A stretch of 64,000 nucleotides of DNA from Bacteriovorax sp. PP10 (GCF_035013165.1 NZ_JAYGJQ010000001.1:434001-498000); one strand, 5' to 3'. Shown: positions 17,492-27,320, counted from the stretch's first letter. Made by a program: numbers and translations. The notes: generated by a model not told the origin, from the letters alone.

Positions 17492-18898
17492 ATGCATAAT
17501 GATATCTCTTCCATTGAAGAATCAATTAAGAAACTCAACGCAGTTTCACCTTCGTTTTGTATGGCCAAGTGGATGCATTCTACGATTCATTTGAATTTAG
17601 GGCGAACACATTCGTGTCATTTGCCGAACCATCACAAGATTCCTGTAAATGAAATTACAAAAAATCCCGCGAGCTTGCACAATACATCTTTTAAAAAAGA
17701 TATAAGAAAAATGATGCTTAAAGGTCAACGTCCAGCTGAATGTCAGACTTGTTGGGACATAGAAGATCTTCCTGAAAAACGCTATAGCGATCGACATTTC
17801 AGAGGTCAGGATCAATGGGTAAAGCCTTTCTACGATAAAGTCATTTCCCAAAAATGGGATAAAGATATCAATCCTACTTATCTGGAAGTGAGTTTTAGTT
17901 CAACTTGCAATTTTAAGTGCAGTTATTGTGGACCGACCTATTCTACAGCATGGATTCAAGAGGTAGAAGAAAAAGGGCCTTATAAACTTTCTGAACATGA
18001 ATACCAATCTCTGAGTGAGTTAAGAAAGCAAGGACAGATGCCGATTACCGACAATGTTAATCCATATGTAGAAGCTTTTTGGGAGTGGTGGCCGACACTA
18101 AAACACGATTTATTAAATTTTAGAATTACCGGTGGCGAGCCATTATTGAGTGTAGATACTTTTAAAGTGCTATCGATGATTGATGAAGAACCTCTTCCTA
18201 AAGTGGAATTGTCTGTAAACTCTAATTTAGGTATTCCTGATAAGCAATTTGAGAAATTTATTGCTCTGACGAAAAGTATTGTTGAGAATAAAAAAGTCAG
18301 GCACTTTATCGTTCATACCAGTCTAGATACTTATGGAGCGCAGGCCGAATACATCAGAAATGGTTTAGATTTTAAAAAATTTGAGAACTATGTTGAAAGA
18401 TATTTAACAGAACTTCCACGTTCTGATATCTCTTTTACCTGTACGTTTAATGCTCTAAGTATCGTTAGTTTTATTAAATACCTTGAGTGGATTATTTCTC
18501 TTCGTAAAAGATTTTGTCAGGATGGAAGACATATTTACATGGATATCCCTCACTTAAAATATCCGACATTTCAGTCGTGTGCTGTTTTAACTAATGACTA
18601 TGCTGATAAGATCAGAAAGATCGTTGAGTTTATGGAGACAAGAGAGCACCCAGTGTATGGGATTAAATCGGCAGAGACTCTTAAGATGAGGCGTATCCTT
18701 GACTGGATCGAGTCGAAAAGGCCACAAACACCTCAACAGGAAAAAGAATTAGAACGTAATCAAATTAATTTTTATCTATACTTTAGTCAGCATGACAAAA
18801 GACGTGGCACTGATTTCTTAAGAACTTTTTCAGAAATGCATGACTTCTATAAGCACTGCCAAGGCCTTGCTGAACGAGCTTCAGTATCTTCTTTTTAA
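17492..18898 (+). CDS. Twitch-domain radical SAM protein
   Basis: The 468-residue protein has CNFKCSYC (C139, C143, C146), followed by ITGGEPLLS. The N-terminal 130 residues carry further cysteines (FCMAKW, SCHLPNHH, ECQTCWDIED), as in the protein at 10683, so both have the auxiliary cluster lead first and the radical SAM barrel after it. Overall similarity to 10683 is visible only in motif order, so they are paralogues with diverged substrates. The ATG at 17492 follows an AGGA site. The 3' end overlaps the convergent GT2 gene by 18 bases. Role inferred: radical modification of a product made by this cluster. Confidence 0.78.
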   Translation: MHNDISSIEESIKKLNAVSPSFCMAKWMHSTIHLNLGRTHSCHLPNHHKIPVNEITKNPASLHNTSFKKDIRKMMLKGQRPAECQTCWDIEDLPEKRYSDRHFRGQDQWVKPFYDKVISQKWDKDINPTYLEVSFSSTCNFKCSYCGPTYSTAWIQEVEEKGPYKLSEHEYQSLSELRKQGQMPITDNVNPYVEAFWEWWPTLKHDLLNFRITGGEPLLSVDTFKVLSMIDEEPLPKVELSVNSNLGIPDKQFEKFIALTKSIVENKKVRHFIVHTSLDTYGAQAEYIRNGLDFKKFENYVERYLTELPRSDISFTCTFNALSIVSFIKYLEWIISLRKRFCQDGRHIYMDIPHLKYPTFQSCAVLTNDYADKIRKIVEFMETREHPVYGIKSAETLKMRRILDWIESKRPQTPQQEKELERNQINFYLYFSQHDKRRGTDFLRTFSEMHDFYKHCQGLAERASVSSF

Positions 18899-20158
18899 AA
18901 AATCCTCGAGAGCATTAAAAGCATTGTTGTAAGGCACGCGAAGCCCGATGGTATTAAATGGAAAAAAAGTTGTAATACTACAAATGACGATTGAACCAAC
19001 TATGGGAACTATTCTCCAGACAGTGAAATTAAAACATTTCATAATGAAATGAGAAATCATCCATCCCACGTGTTTGAGAAAGTGAAGAATAGTTTTTGGA
19101 GATAAGTAATAGCAGATCTTCCACCAGATATTTGCTTTTACCCAATGATAAATTTCTCTAAATTTTAAGGCAGGTGAATCTTGCATATGAAAAGATTTAG
19201 CCTGAGAGTTAGGAAGATAAAGTACCTGGTCAGAGTTAATTTGAAAGAAGGTTTGAAAGGTACATACTAAAATAGCAATAAAGGATAACTGGCCATTTTT
19301 TTGTCTCTTCCCATGGCGATAACCTACATGAAAGAAGAAATCATAAAGAGCAAAGTAAAAGCCGGCCATGAAAGTATCCAGTCTGGTCACTAGTGTTGGT
19401 TTTAAAAATAATGCAGGATTATGATTGTCCGCGCTCCAGAATATTTCAGGCACAATGATTTCGTGAAAACATCTTCCCATTCCCTGACGTATCGCTTTGT
19501 TTATCAAGCTTATTATATTCAAGTGAGTCGAGTGCTCGATATCGAGGGAGTCAGTAAAAAGATATCTGTCGCCAGCAACATGAAGTTTTAAATTAAGCTC
19601 TGTTTCGGAGCCTCCAAAAGTAATCTGCTCGTTAAAGTGCAAACGCTTCTCTAAAAGCTCTTTGTTATATAACGTATTTCCACCTACAAGATGAAATCTA
19701 TTAGTTCCATTTTTTTGATTGCCTTCCTTGAGCCATGAAGTGCAAATGGCATGATAAATGGTATCAATGAGTCTGGTGTGTTCGGGCAAATGATAACTTC
19801 CTCCAATCGCAGCAATATTTGGATGTGCAATGGATAAATGATAAAGAGTGCTCAAATGCTGAGGGCTACGAATTAAAACATCGTCATCCAAAAAATAAAT
19901 TTTTAGTGACTCTGCTTTTTCAATCCCAATATTTCTGGCCGAGTTAACACCGATGCGACCTGCAAAAAAATACTTAATGGGGAAATGAGATTTTTGTCCA
20001 AATGATTGAACGAGTTTTTCCAGGAGTGGATCATACAGATTCCCAATAACAAGCACCTCGATCAGAAGACCAGATAAGTCTTGTTTCAACAACGAATCAA
20101 GCAAATGTGAGACATCGAGATTGCGGTTGTGAGTAGGAATAACGACAGTCAAATTCAT
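18881..20158 (-). CDS. Glycosyltransferase family 2
   Basis: GT2 motifs: LTVVIPTHNR at 3-12, VNSARNIG near 71-78, a metal-site DDD at 91-93 (IYFLDDDVLIRS), and GGNTLYNKELL and GGSETELNLKL further on, the acceptor and base region. The last 130 residues contain hydrophobic stretches, so membrane binding is likely. It is oriented against the radical SAM gene at 17492 and diverges from the HprK-like gene at 20257 across about 98 bases. It resembles the enzyme at 359-1360 in having the DDD motif and membrane tail. Sugar and acceptor unknown. Confidence 0.82.
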   Translation of the reverse strand: MNLTVVIPTHNRNLDVSHLLDSLLKQDLSGLLIEVLVIGNLYDPLLEKLVQSFGQKSHFPIKYFFAGRIGVNSARNIGIEKAESLKIYFLDDDVLIRSPQHLSTLYHLSIAHPNIAAIGGSYHLPEHTRLIDTIYHAICTSWLKEGNQKNGTNRFHLVGGNTLYNKELLEKRLHFNEQITFGGSETELNLKLHVAGDRYLFTDSLDIEHSTHLNIISLINKAIRQGMGRCFHEIIVPEIFWSADNHNPALFLKPTLVTRLDTFMAGFYFALYDFFFHVGYRHGKRQKNGQLSFIAILVCTFQTFFQINSDQVLYLPNSQAKSFHMQDSPALKFREIYHWVKANIWWKICYYLSPKTILHFLKHVGWMISHFIMKCFNFTVWRIVPIVGSIVICSITTFFPFNTIGLRVPYNNAFNALEDFLKRRY

Positions 20159-20256
20159 GAGTGAATATTACCCTTGAAGTTCTCTCTCAGTCAAAATGAA
20201 GCTTACATTGATTTTCTTTACTCTTTCAGACTAAACTTACCTACCAGGAAAAAATA

Positions 20257-21288
20257 TTGAAATCATTGTTTTTAAATTTTTATAATACTCATGTTCAGGT
20301 CGAATCGACTTTTGAAGATGTACTAACTCCTTTAAAAAAAGATTTTTCAAACTTTATTCAGCTGGAAAGACCCGCTCATTTTGATTTCATCCTGCAAATT
20401 TTTAATCAAGCACCACCATATTCAATGGTTCCTAACATGGTCGCTACGATGCAAACTCTTAATTCGATTTGCTACGACAATGATGGAATCAGGTATTGTG
20501 ATTATTACGGCGATGTTTTAGTTATTTTAGATACGAGAACTAACGTAGCTAAGATGTACTCTGAAAATATCTCTAAAGTTCATGAAGTCAGTTACCTGTT
20601 AATTCTCTCGAGAGTAGGAAAGTTAATGGACCTTCACGGGTTACATAAACTTCATGCTTTTAGCGTTTCCTATAAAGATCTGGCCATCGTTTGCATGATG
20701 CCGATGAAAGGTGGAAAGAGCACGCTCTTAATGGAATTTTTAAAAGATGAGCGCTTTAAAATTATTTCAGACGATATTCCATTGGTGAATCTCGCAGGAG
20801 AGATCCTTCCTTTTCCAATCAAGATTGGTCTAAGTGATCTTCCTGGAAATTTAAACGTGGTGAACCCCGAAGTAAATTTCTATACGATGGATCGCGCTCA
20901 TTATGGAAAAAAACAATTATTATCCCTGAATGGACTTCCTGGAAGAGTTGAATCAACTGAACGCAAATTTAAAAAAGTGATTCTGATCGAAGCTTTTCGC
21001 TACAATTCAAAAACGTCTATTTTAAAAGATGCTGATATTTTTAGTACAGGAAAAGGGCTTCTTAAACATGGAGTAATCGGTTTTGGATTGCCGATGGTTA
21101 TTGAGTATTTTTGGGAAAAAGGGCCAGCAGATTTCCTACGTAAGACTAAAATTTTCTTTTTAAGACTTCTGGCCTTTAGTAGTCTCTTGATTCGCGCTAA
21201 AAAAATGAAGCTCTTTTTAGGTAAAAATCCTCATGAAGCGTCTGAAGTTATCGTCAAATACGTCATCAATAACTATGACCGTATCTAG
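20257..21288 (+). CDS. HprK-like P-loop kinase-type protein
   Basis: A 343-residue protein starting with TTG (AGGA seven bases upstream). Mid-protein has LHKLHAFSV, then a P-loop-like PMKGGKS at 149-155, then FKIISDDIPLV, the order of the HPr kinase/phosphorylase C-terminal domain (Walker A followed by an SDD acidic strand). The length and N-terminus do not match true HprK, and no HPr is nearby. HprK-like proteins are known as partners in peptide (lasso) and glycan clusters, where their role is often unclear. It is the last gene of the accessory cluster, before grpE. Best read as an ATP-dependent kinase or ATPase of unknown target. Confidence 0.55.
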   Translation: MKSLFLNFYNTHVQVESTFEDVLTPLKKDFSNFIQLERPAHFDFILQIFNQAPPYSMVPNMVATMQTLNSICYDNDGIRYCDYYGDVLVILDTRTNVAKMYSENISKVHEVSYLLILSRVGKLMDLHGLHKLHAFSVSYKDLAIVCMMPMKGGKSTLLMEFLKDERFKIISDDIPLVNLAGEILPFPIKIGLSDLPGNLNVVNPEVNFYTMDRAHYGKKQLLSLNGLPGRVESTERKFKKVILIEAFRYNSKTSILKDADIFSTGKGLLKHGVIGFGLPMVIEYFWEKGPADFLRKTKIFFLRLLAFSSLLIRAKKMKLFLGKNPHEASEVIVKYVINNYDRI

Positions 21289-21462
21289 CAATCCGTCATA
21301 AAAATAACGAAAAAATATTATTAAGAAAAACCACCTAAGTGGCTAGTATTACGTGCTTCGTGAGGTCTTTTAAAGGAAAATTTAAAGGCCAACATTGACA
21401 GTACCCCGTTTGTTCCCACCTTTAGGATTGAAAGAGTTAATCATGAAATAAAGGACGAGCTA

Positions 21463-21999
21463 ATGACAGAAAACACTAACGAAACGGGCACTGAGGAAAT
21501 TCTAAATGCCGATGGTGAACAGGTAGAAACAGAGAATGTTGAAAACATTGCTCCTAAGGCAAAACAAGAAGAAGACTTCAAAGCAAAATACTATTATTTA
21601 GCTGCTGAAATGGACAACATGAAAAGAAGATTCGATCGCGAGAAAGAAAATCTTTTAAAGTTTGGAAATGAAAAACTTCTTTCAAACTTAGTAGGTGTTG
21701 TAGATAACTTCGATCTAACAGTTGCCGCTTTAAAAAATGATAATGATGATAAGGTTCAAAATATCGTAAAAGGTATTGATATGATCCGTACGCAACTTTT
21801 AGATACATTAAAACAAAACGGACTAACTCAAGTTGAATCTTTAGGGAAAACTTTTGATCCAAACTTCCACGAAGCTGTTGCTCAGGCACCTGCACCAGGG
21901 AAAGAAGATCAGGAAATTATCACTGAATACCAACGTGGGTATATTTTAAATGGCCGTCTTTTGAGAGCATCAAAAGTTGTAGTGGCAAATAATAATTAA
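21463..21999 (+). CDS. grpE: GrpE nucleotide exchange factor of DnaK
   Basis: The 178-residue protein has an acidic N-terminal tail, a long coiled-coil helix (YYLAAEMDNMKRRFDREKE), and the C-terminal beta region with GQ-type segment HEAVAQAPAPGKED and GYILNGRLLRASKVVV, all typical of GrpE. It opens the ADP-bound DnaK so ATP can enter. It stands 34 bases before dnaK in the usual grpE-dnaK order. I looked in the upstream gap (21289-21462) for a CIRCE repeat and saw none; a TTGACA at 21395-21400 has no good partner box at normal distance. Confidence 0.95.
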   Translation: MTENTNETGTEEILNADGEQVETENVENIAPKAKQEEDFKAKYYYLAAEMDNMKRRFDREKENLLKFGNEKLLSNLVGVVDNFDLTVAALKNDNDDKVQNIVKGIDMIRTQLLDTLKQNGLTQVESLGKTFDPNFHEAVAQAPAPGKEDQEIITEYQRGYILNGRLLRASKVVVANNN

Positions 22000-22033
22000 T
22001 TTTGATTTCGGATTTAATTTATAAGGAGAATTT

Positions 22034-23962
22034 ATGGGAAAGATTATTGGTATTGACTTAGGGACAACAAACTCGTGTGTAGCTGTTCTGGAAAATGGAA
22101 CTTACAAAATTATTGCAAACGCTGAAGGGCACAACACAACTCCATCAGTTGTTGGTTTCGCTAATAACGGTGAAGTACTTGTTGGTCAGGTTGCGAGAAG
22201 ACAATCTGTTACAAACCCTAAGAAAACACTTTTTGGTATTAAAAGACTAATTGGTAGAAAGGCAGACGCTCTAGAAGTTAAAAAGTTCATGGAAGTAGCA
22301 CCTTTCGAAATCATCGCTAACAAAAACGGTGATGCTTGGGTAAAAGTTGACGGAAAAGAAATGTCACCTCAGGAAGTATCAGCAAAAATTTTAGAAAAAC
22401 TAAAAAAAGCTGCTGAAGACTACTTAGGACAACCGGTAACTGAAGCTGTTATTACAGTTCCTGCTTACTTCAACGATGCTCAAAGACAAGCAACAAAAGA
22501 TGCTGGTCGTATCGCAGGCCTTGACGTTAAACGTATTATCAACGAGCCAACTGCTGCTGCTCTTGCATACGGACTAGATTCTAAGAAAGATCAAAACATC
22601 GCTGTATTCGACTTAGGTGGTGGTACATTCGATATTTCAATTCTTGAAATTACATCTGACGGTGTATTCGAAGTAAAAGCAACTAACGGGGATACATTCC
22701 TTGGTGGGGAAGACTTCGACTACAGAATCATCAACTATCTTGCTGAAGAGTTTAAGAAAGAACACGGTGTTGATTTAAGAAACGATACAATGGCACTTCA
22801 AAGATTAAAAGAAGCTGCTGAAAAAGCTAAACACGAACTTTCGAACGTTAACCAAACAGATGTTAACCTTCCGTTCATTACTGCAGACGCTACAGGGCCG
22901 AAGCACTTAAACGTAATGATCACGAGAGCGAAATTTGAGCAATTAATTGGTGACCTAATTGAGAAATTAGTAGCTCCATGTAAAACATGTATTAAAGATT
23001 CTGGATTATCACTTTCTGAAATCCATGAAGTTGTTCTAGTTGGTGGTGCGATCCGTACTCCATTAGTTCAAGCTAAAGTAAAAGAGATCTTTGGAAAAGA
23101 GCCTTCAAAAGGTGTAAACCCGGATGAAGTTGTAGCTGCAGGTGCTGCGATCCAAGGTGGGGTACTAGCTGGTGACGTTAAAGACGTTCTTCTTCTAGAC
23201 GTAACTCCATTATCACTTGGTATCGAAACTCTTGGTGGTGTTTCTACAAAGATCATCGAAAAGAACACAACGATTCCTACAAAGAAATCGCAAACGTTCT
23301 CGACTGCTCAAGATAACCAACCAGCAGTTTCGATTCACGTACTTCAAGGAGAAAGAGAATTTGCTAAGGACAACAAAACTTTAGGTAAATTCGACTTATC
23401 TGGAATTTCTCCAGCTCCACGTGGTGTTCCACAAATTGAAGTAACTTTTGATATCGACGCTAACGGTATTGTACACGTATCAGCTTCGGATAAAGCGACT
23501 GGAAAATCTCAGGAAATCAGAATCACTGGTGGATCTGGATTAACAGAAGAAGAAATCCAAAGAATGGTAAAAGATGCTGAAGCAAACAGATCTGCTGACC
23601 AGGAAAGACGTCAAGTTGTAGACACTCACAACCAACTTGATGGAATGATCTTCGCTTCAGAAAAAATGATTAAAGATGGTGAAGGAAAAATTTCTGCACA
23701 ATCTAAAACTGAACTTGAAGCTGCAATCGTTGAAGCTAAAACTAAACTTTCTAGCGAATCAATTGATGAGTTAAAAGGTGCAGTTGAAAGACTACAAAAC
23801 GTATCTCATAAAGTAGCTACAGAAATGTACCAAGCTGCTGGAGGAGCACCAGGTGCAGAAGGAGACGCTCAAGGTAACCCTGGAGCAGGTTCAACTGATG
23901 CTGGTGGATCGAACAAAAAGAACGATGACGATGTAGTAGACGCAGACTACAAAGAAGTTTAA
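22034..23962 (+). CDS. dnaK: Chaperone DnaK (Hsp70)
   Basis: This 642-residue protein has the Hsp70 signature [11 protein letters not shown] at the N-terminus, [11 protein letters not shown] and [10 protein letters not shown] in the ATPase domain, [11 protein letters not shown]-like phosphate-2 region, and [11 protein letters not shown] at the linker to the substrate domain. The C-terminus ends [12 protein letters not shown], close to the standard EEVKDKK-like acidic tail. It folds proteins together with GrpE and DnaJ. An AAGGAG site lies before the ATG. A terminator-like hairpin follows before dnaJ, so dnaJ probably receives only part of this transcript or has its own start. Confidence 0.97.
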   Translation: MGKIIGIDLGTTNSCVAVLENGTYKIIANAEGHNTTPSVVGFANNGEVLVGQVARRQSVTNPKKTLFGIKRLIGRKADALEVKKFMEVAPFEIIANKNGDAWVKVDGKEMSPQEVSAKILEKLKKAAEDYLGQPVTEAVITVPAYFNDAQRQATKDAGRIAGLDVKRIINEPTAAALAYGLDSKKDQNIAVFDLGGGTFDISILEITSDGVFEVKATNGDTFLGGEDFDYRIINYLAEEFKKEHGVDLRNDTMALQRLKEAAEKAKHELSNVNQTDVNLPFITADATGPKHLNVMITRAKFEQLIGDLIEKLVAPCKTCIKDSGLSLSEIHEVVLVGGAIRTPLVQAKVKEIFGKEPSKGVNPDEVVAAGAAIQGGVLAGDVKDVLLLDVTPLSLGIETLGGVSTKIIEKNTTIPTKKSQTFSTAQDNQPAVSIHVLQGEREFAKDNKTLGKFDLSGISPAPRGVPQIEVTFDIDANGIVHVSASDKATGKSQEIRITGGSGLTEEEIQRMVKDAEANRSADQERRQVVDTHNQLDGMIFASEKMIKDGEGKISAQSKTELEAAIVEAKTKLSSESIDELKGAVERLQNVSHKVATEMYQAAGGAPGAEGDAQGNPGAGSTDAGGSNKKNDDDVVDADYKEV

Positions 23963-23993
23963 TCTTGATTTACTAAATTAATTTTACAGACGA

Positions 23994-24022
23994 AAGGTCT
24001 CTCCGTATGGAGGGACCTTTTT
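23994..24022 (+). terminator. Terminator-like hairpin between dnaK and dnaJ
   Basis: Arms AAGGTCTCTCC (23994-24004) and GGAGGGACCTT (24009-24019) pair over 11 bases with one G-T pair and a GTAT loop, followed by TTTTT. It lies inside the gap between dnaK and dnaJ, 32 bases after the dnaK stop. It would cut or reduce read-through to dnaJ. Confidence 0.75.
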
Positions 24023-24042
24023 CGTAAAGGGCTGAATTACAC

Positions 24043-25182
24043 ATGAGCACGAAACGCGACTATTACGAAATCCTTGGAGTACAAAAAAGTACACCCAAAG
24101 ATGAAATCAAAAAAGCATACCGTAAAATGGCGATGCAATTTCACCCTGATAAAAATCCAGGAAATCCTGAAGCAGAAGCTAAATTTAAAGAAGCATCTGA
24201 AGCAGCGGAAGTTTTATTAGATGACGACAAAAAAGCTCGTTACGATCAATTTGGCCATGCCGGTGTAAACGGGCAAGGCGGCGGCGGGCACGGTGGATTC
24301 CAAAACGGCGACTTCGGAGACTTCGGCGATATTTTCGGCGACATCTTTGGAGACATGCTTGGTGGAGGAAGAGGACGCGGAAGAGCTGGTGGTGGACGCC
24401 GTTCAACGGGAAGACCTGGGGACGATCTGCAAATGGGAATCGATATCGATTTTTCTGAAGCAGCTTTCGGAACTGAAAAAACAATATCACTTACTAAAAA
24501 TGTAAGATGCGAAACATGTAGCGGATCCGGAGCAAAAGCAGGTTCAAGTCCTACGACTTGTGACTACTGTAATGGCCATGGTGAAGTTCGTCGTCAGCAA
24601 GGATTTTTTACTGTTTCATCAACTTGTCCAAAATGTAATGGTTCAGGTCAGATGATTAAAGACCCGTGTGGAACTTGTCACGGTGCTGGTAAGAGAAAGA
24701 AGAAAGTAGACCTACAAGTAAAAATCCCAGCGGGTATCGACCAAGGTCAGCGTTTAAAACTTTCTAACGAAGGTGATGCTGGATCTAACGGTGGACCAAA
24801 TGGAGATCTTTACGTTGTGATTAATATCCGTGCTCATGATATTTTTGAGCGCGATGAATTTGATGTTCATTGTACTGTGCCGATTAGTTTTTCTCAGGCC
24901 GCTCTTGGAGCAGAAATGGAAGTGCCAACACTTTCAGGAAAAGTTGCTTTAAAGATTCCTGCAGGAACTCAATCTGGTGTGAAGATGCGCCTTAAAGGAA
25001 AAGGGATTCAAAGACTCGGTGGATACGGAGTTGGAGACCAGATCGTTACTGTGCATGTTGAAACACCTACGAAGCTTACTAGTGAGCAGAAAGATTTATT
25101 CCATCGTTTAGCGGAAGTGGATGAAAATTCTAATCCGATGAGCAGAGGGTTTTTTGATAAAGTTAAAGACTTGTTCCAATAG
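24043..25182 (+). CDS. dnaJ: Chaperone DnaJ (Hsp40)
   Basis: The 379-residue protein has a J domain with HPD at 34-36, a Gly/Phe-rich linker (GFQNGDFGDFGDIFGD), and four zinc-binding CxxCxGxG repeats (CETCSGSG, CDYCNGHG, CPKCNGSG, CGTCHGAG). The two C-terminal beta domains follow. It brings unfolded clients to DnaK and stimulates its ATPase. All parts of a type I DnaJ are complete. It lies 80 bases after dnaK, past a terminator-like hairpin, and is followed by a strong terminator at 25191. Confidence 0.97.
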   Translation: MSTKRDYYEILGVQKSTPKDEIKKAYRKMAMQFHPDKNPGNPEAEAKFKEASEAAEVLLDDDKKARYDQFGHAGVNGQGGGGHGGFQNGDFGDFGDIFGDIFGDMLGGGRGRGRAGGGRRSTGRPGDDLQMGIDIDFSEAAFGTEKTISLTKNVRCETCSGSGAKAGSSPTTCDYCNGHGEVRRQQGFFTVSSTCPKCNGSGQMIKDPCGTCHGAGKRKKKVDLQVKIPAGIDQGQRLKLSNEGDAGSNGGPNGDLYVVINIRAHDIFERDEFDVHCTVPISFSQAALGAEMEVPTLSGKVALKIPAGTQSGVKMRLKGKGIQRLGGYGVGDQIVTVHVETPTKLTSEQKDLFHRLAEVDENSNPMSRGFFDKVKDLFQ

Positions 25183-25190
25183 TTAGATAG

Positions 25191-25214
25191 AAGGCCGGGA
25201 AACCGGCCTTTTTT
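25191..25214 (+). terminator. Rho-independent terminator after dnaJ
   Basis: Perfect eight-base stem AAGGCCGG / CCGGCCTT (25191-25198 and 25203-25210) with a GAAA tetraloop, followed by T residues. It ends the chaperone operon. Confidence 0.85.
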
Positions 25215-25267
25215 ATGCCCGAAATCCAATCCCGACAATCTCACTCTAGTTTTTTTACCAATATCAT

Positions 25268-25305
25268 CGCTTTTATTAAACGCCTTCACTTGTTAGAATA
25301 GTGGG
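25268..25305 (+). promoter_or_regulatory. Possible sigma70-type promoter of the LpoA-like gene
   Basis: An extended -10, TGTTAGAAT, holds TAGAAT at 25294-25299, about 35 bases before the ATG at 25333. The -35 region about 17 bases upstream is poor, which is tolerated with an extended -10. Placed by eye only. Confidence 0.35.
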
Positions 25306-25332
25306 ATCTCAATTTTTATTAGGAACATAAGA

Positions 25333-27303
25333 ATGAAAAGTTTTGTAGTTGTAGGTTTGTTTTTGTTTGTCTCTTCTTGTTCAGGTGTGAGCATGATTAC
25401 TCCAGACAGGAAAGTGGCAGATAATATTGATACATCTAAATTATATAGACAGGATTTTTTACAAAAAATAAATGCAGCTAAAGAAAAAGTCCGTCAGGGG
25501 AAAAGTGATCTTGCGCTAAAAGATCTGGCAGCTATGAAAGAAGCGAATCTTTCGGCACCTGAAAAAGCAACGAGAAAAAATCTTATTGGTGTTATCAATT
25601 TCTCGGGAAGAAAATTTGATGTAGCTTCAAAGAATTTCGAAGAAGCATTACTTTCTTCTAAAGAAGACCCAGCACTGGAAGCACAAATCTATCTTAACTT
25701 AGGTAGTGCTTACTATAAGATGAATCAAAATGAAAAAGCGTTAGCGACATTGTCACAAGCTAATTATAAAAATCTTCAAGATGGTGAAGCAAAAAAATTC
25801 CACCAACTGCACGCACTACTGTCTCAACAATTAGGGAAAAAAGAGCAAAGCCTTTCATCTTTAATTCGTTCTCTGGAAGATAAAAAAACCATCACTGAAT
25901 TAACAACTGAAGCGAGATACACACAAGCTGAAGATTTATTCATGAAGCTTTCTCCAAGTGAGCGCGTAAGACTGTTGGAAGAATTTGATCAGGAAAAAAA
26001 TATTGCTGTTCCTTATCTTGCTTACAAAGAAGCAGAAAGATCATTCCGTGAAGGAGATCAGGGCCGTGTGAAGGATTACACAGACTGGATTGAAAAGCGC
26101 TACGGCGATAACACTGAAGTTATGACGCTTGTCAGAAGTTTAGGTGTAAGAAATCAGAACAATTCGACGAAAATCGACGTCCGTTACATTGGGGTTGCAC
26201 TTCCTCTATCGGGCGACTTAAAAGGGCTAGGAGAGCGTGCTCTGGCCGGTATTGATATCGCACTTGAAGACATGTCACAGGATCCGGAGAAAAAATATCG
26301 TTTAGAGATTAAAGACACTAAAGGAAATCCAGCTAATGGAGCTTTCGCTGTTAAAGATTTAATCGAAGTAAATAACGTTGCGGCGATTATCGGTGGATTA
26401 AACTCGAGTGAAGCAACTAAAGAATATTTAGAAGCAAAAAAATACGGAGTGGTTTTCATTTCGTTATCAAAAGTTCTTCTTCCAAAAGAAGAAAAGAATC
26501 ATTTGTTAATTGAAATTCCAGGATCAATTGAATCGCAAGTAAGCCTTCTTTTCTCTGATAAAATGCTGGGAAAAATCGGAAAACGTCCGGCAATTTTATA
26601 TCCAAGAAATGATATTGGTGAAGCTTATGCCAATGAGTTTTGGAGACAATCGAAGAAAAATAATCTTGATATCACGGGACTGATTTCTTTTGATACAAAT
26701 CAAACAGACTACCGCGATCCAATCAAAAATATTCTAGGAATTAAGTTTAATCGTGAGCGTGAAGAAGAGCTTTCAATTGTTAACGACATTGCTCATTTAG
26801 AGAGTAAAAAGAGTATTAAGCGCCTTCAAAACCTTCAACCGCAAGTTGATTTTGACTGGGTATTTGTTCCGGCCCTTCCTCGTGAAACAGTTCAATTGCT
26901 TCCGAACTTTAATTACTTTGATGCTTTCAACTTGAGCTACGTAGGAGTTCCAAGCTGGAGATCAGAATTAATGGTGAATGAAGGCTACAGATACGGGAAT
27001 GTTTTCTTCATGGATGAGTCAATGGGAACAGCTGAAACAGCATTTACTCAAAAATTCTTTGCAAAATTCAAGAAACAGCCGAACTTTGTAGAAACTATTG
27101 CCTATGACTCACTAAAGATTTTATCCGAAGTGGTTGAAGGAGATAGTTCATATGAAACACGTCAAGATCTAGATGTGGCCTTATCTAAGAAGGGAAATCT
27201 TCAAAGTGAGACAGGTGCATGGAAGCTTCAAGATGATATTTGGATTAAAGATATGGCGACTTTCAAGATCAAAAGAGAAGGTATCGAGCAGGTTTTAAAC
27301 TAG
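25333..27303 (+). CDS. LpoA-like lipoprotein: TPR domain plus periplasmic-binding-type domain
   Basis: A lipoprotein signal ends at VSSC (Cys about residue 16), so the protein should be anchored in a membrane, most likely the outer one. Residues 40-240 are helical repeats of TPR type (YLNLGSAYYKMNQNEKALATL). From about residue 285 the chain has the fold of type I periplasmic binding proteins (YIGVALPLSGDLKGLGERAL, then AIIGGLNSSEATKEYLEA). This order is that of LpoA, the outer-membrane activator of penicillin-binding protein PBP1A; it could instead be a branched-chain amino-acid-type binding protein. No transporter genes of that type are next to it, which favours LpoA. Length 656 residues fits LpoA. 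Confidence 0.6.
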   Translation: MKSFVVVGLFLFVSSCSGVSMITPDRKVADNIDTSKLYRQDFLQKINAAKEKVRQGKSDLALKDLAAMKEANLSAPEKATRKNLIGVINFSGRKFDVASKNFEEALLSSKEDPALEAQIYLNLGSAYYKMNQNEKALATLSQANYKNLQDGEAKKFHQLHALLSQQLGKKEQSLSSLIRSLEDKKTITELTTEARYTQAEDLFMKLSPSERVRLLEEFDQEKNIAVPYLAYKEAERSFREGDQGRVKDYTDWIEKRYGDNTEVMTLVRSLGVRNQNNSTKIDVRYIGVALPLSGDLKGLGERALAGIDIALEDMSQDPEKKYRLEIKDTKGNPANGAFAVKDLIEVNNVAAIIGGLNSSEATKEYLEAKKYGVVFISLSKVLLPKEEKNHLLIEIPGSIESQVSLLFSDKMLGKIGKRPAILYPRNDIGEAYANEFWRQSKKNNLDITGLISFDTNQTDYRDPIKNILGIKFNREREEELSIVNDIAHLESKKSIKRLQNLQPQVDFDWVFVPALPRETVQLLPNFNYFDAFNLSYVGVPSWRSELMVNEGYRYGNVFFMDESMGTAETAFTQKFFAKFKKQPNFVETIAYDSLKILSEVVEGDSSYETRQDLDVALSKKGNLQSETGAWKLQDDIWIKDMATFKIKREGIEQVLN

Positions 27304-27320
27304 TTGTATCAATAGCTTGA

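Noticed and set aside
20257-21288. True HPr kinase
   Set aside because: No HPr or PTS genes, and the N-terminal part does not match; kept as HprK-like only.
21289-21462. CIRCE or heat-shock sigma promoter before grpE
   Set aside because: No TTAGCACTC-type inverted repeat is seen by eye, and TTGACA at 21395 has no good -10 at normal distance; CCCCGTTT is only three bases away from it.
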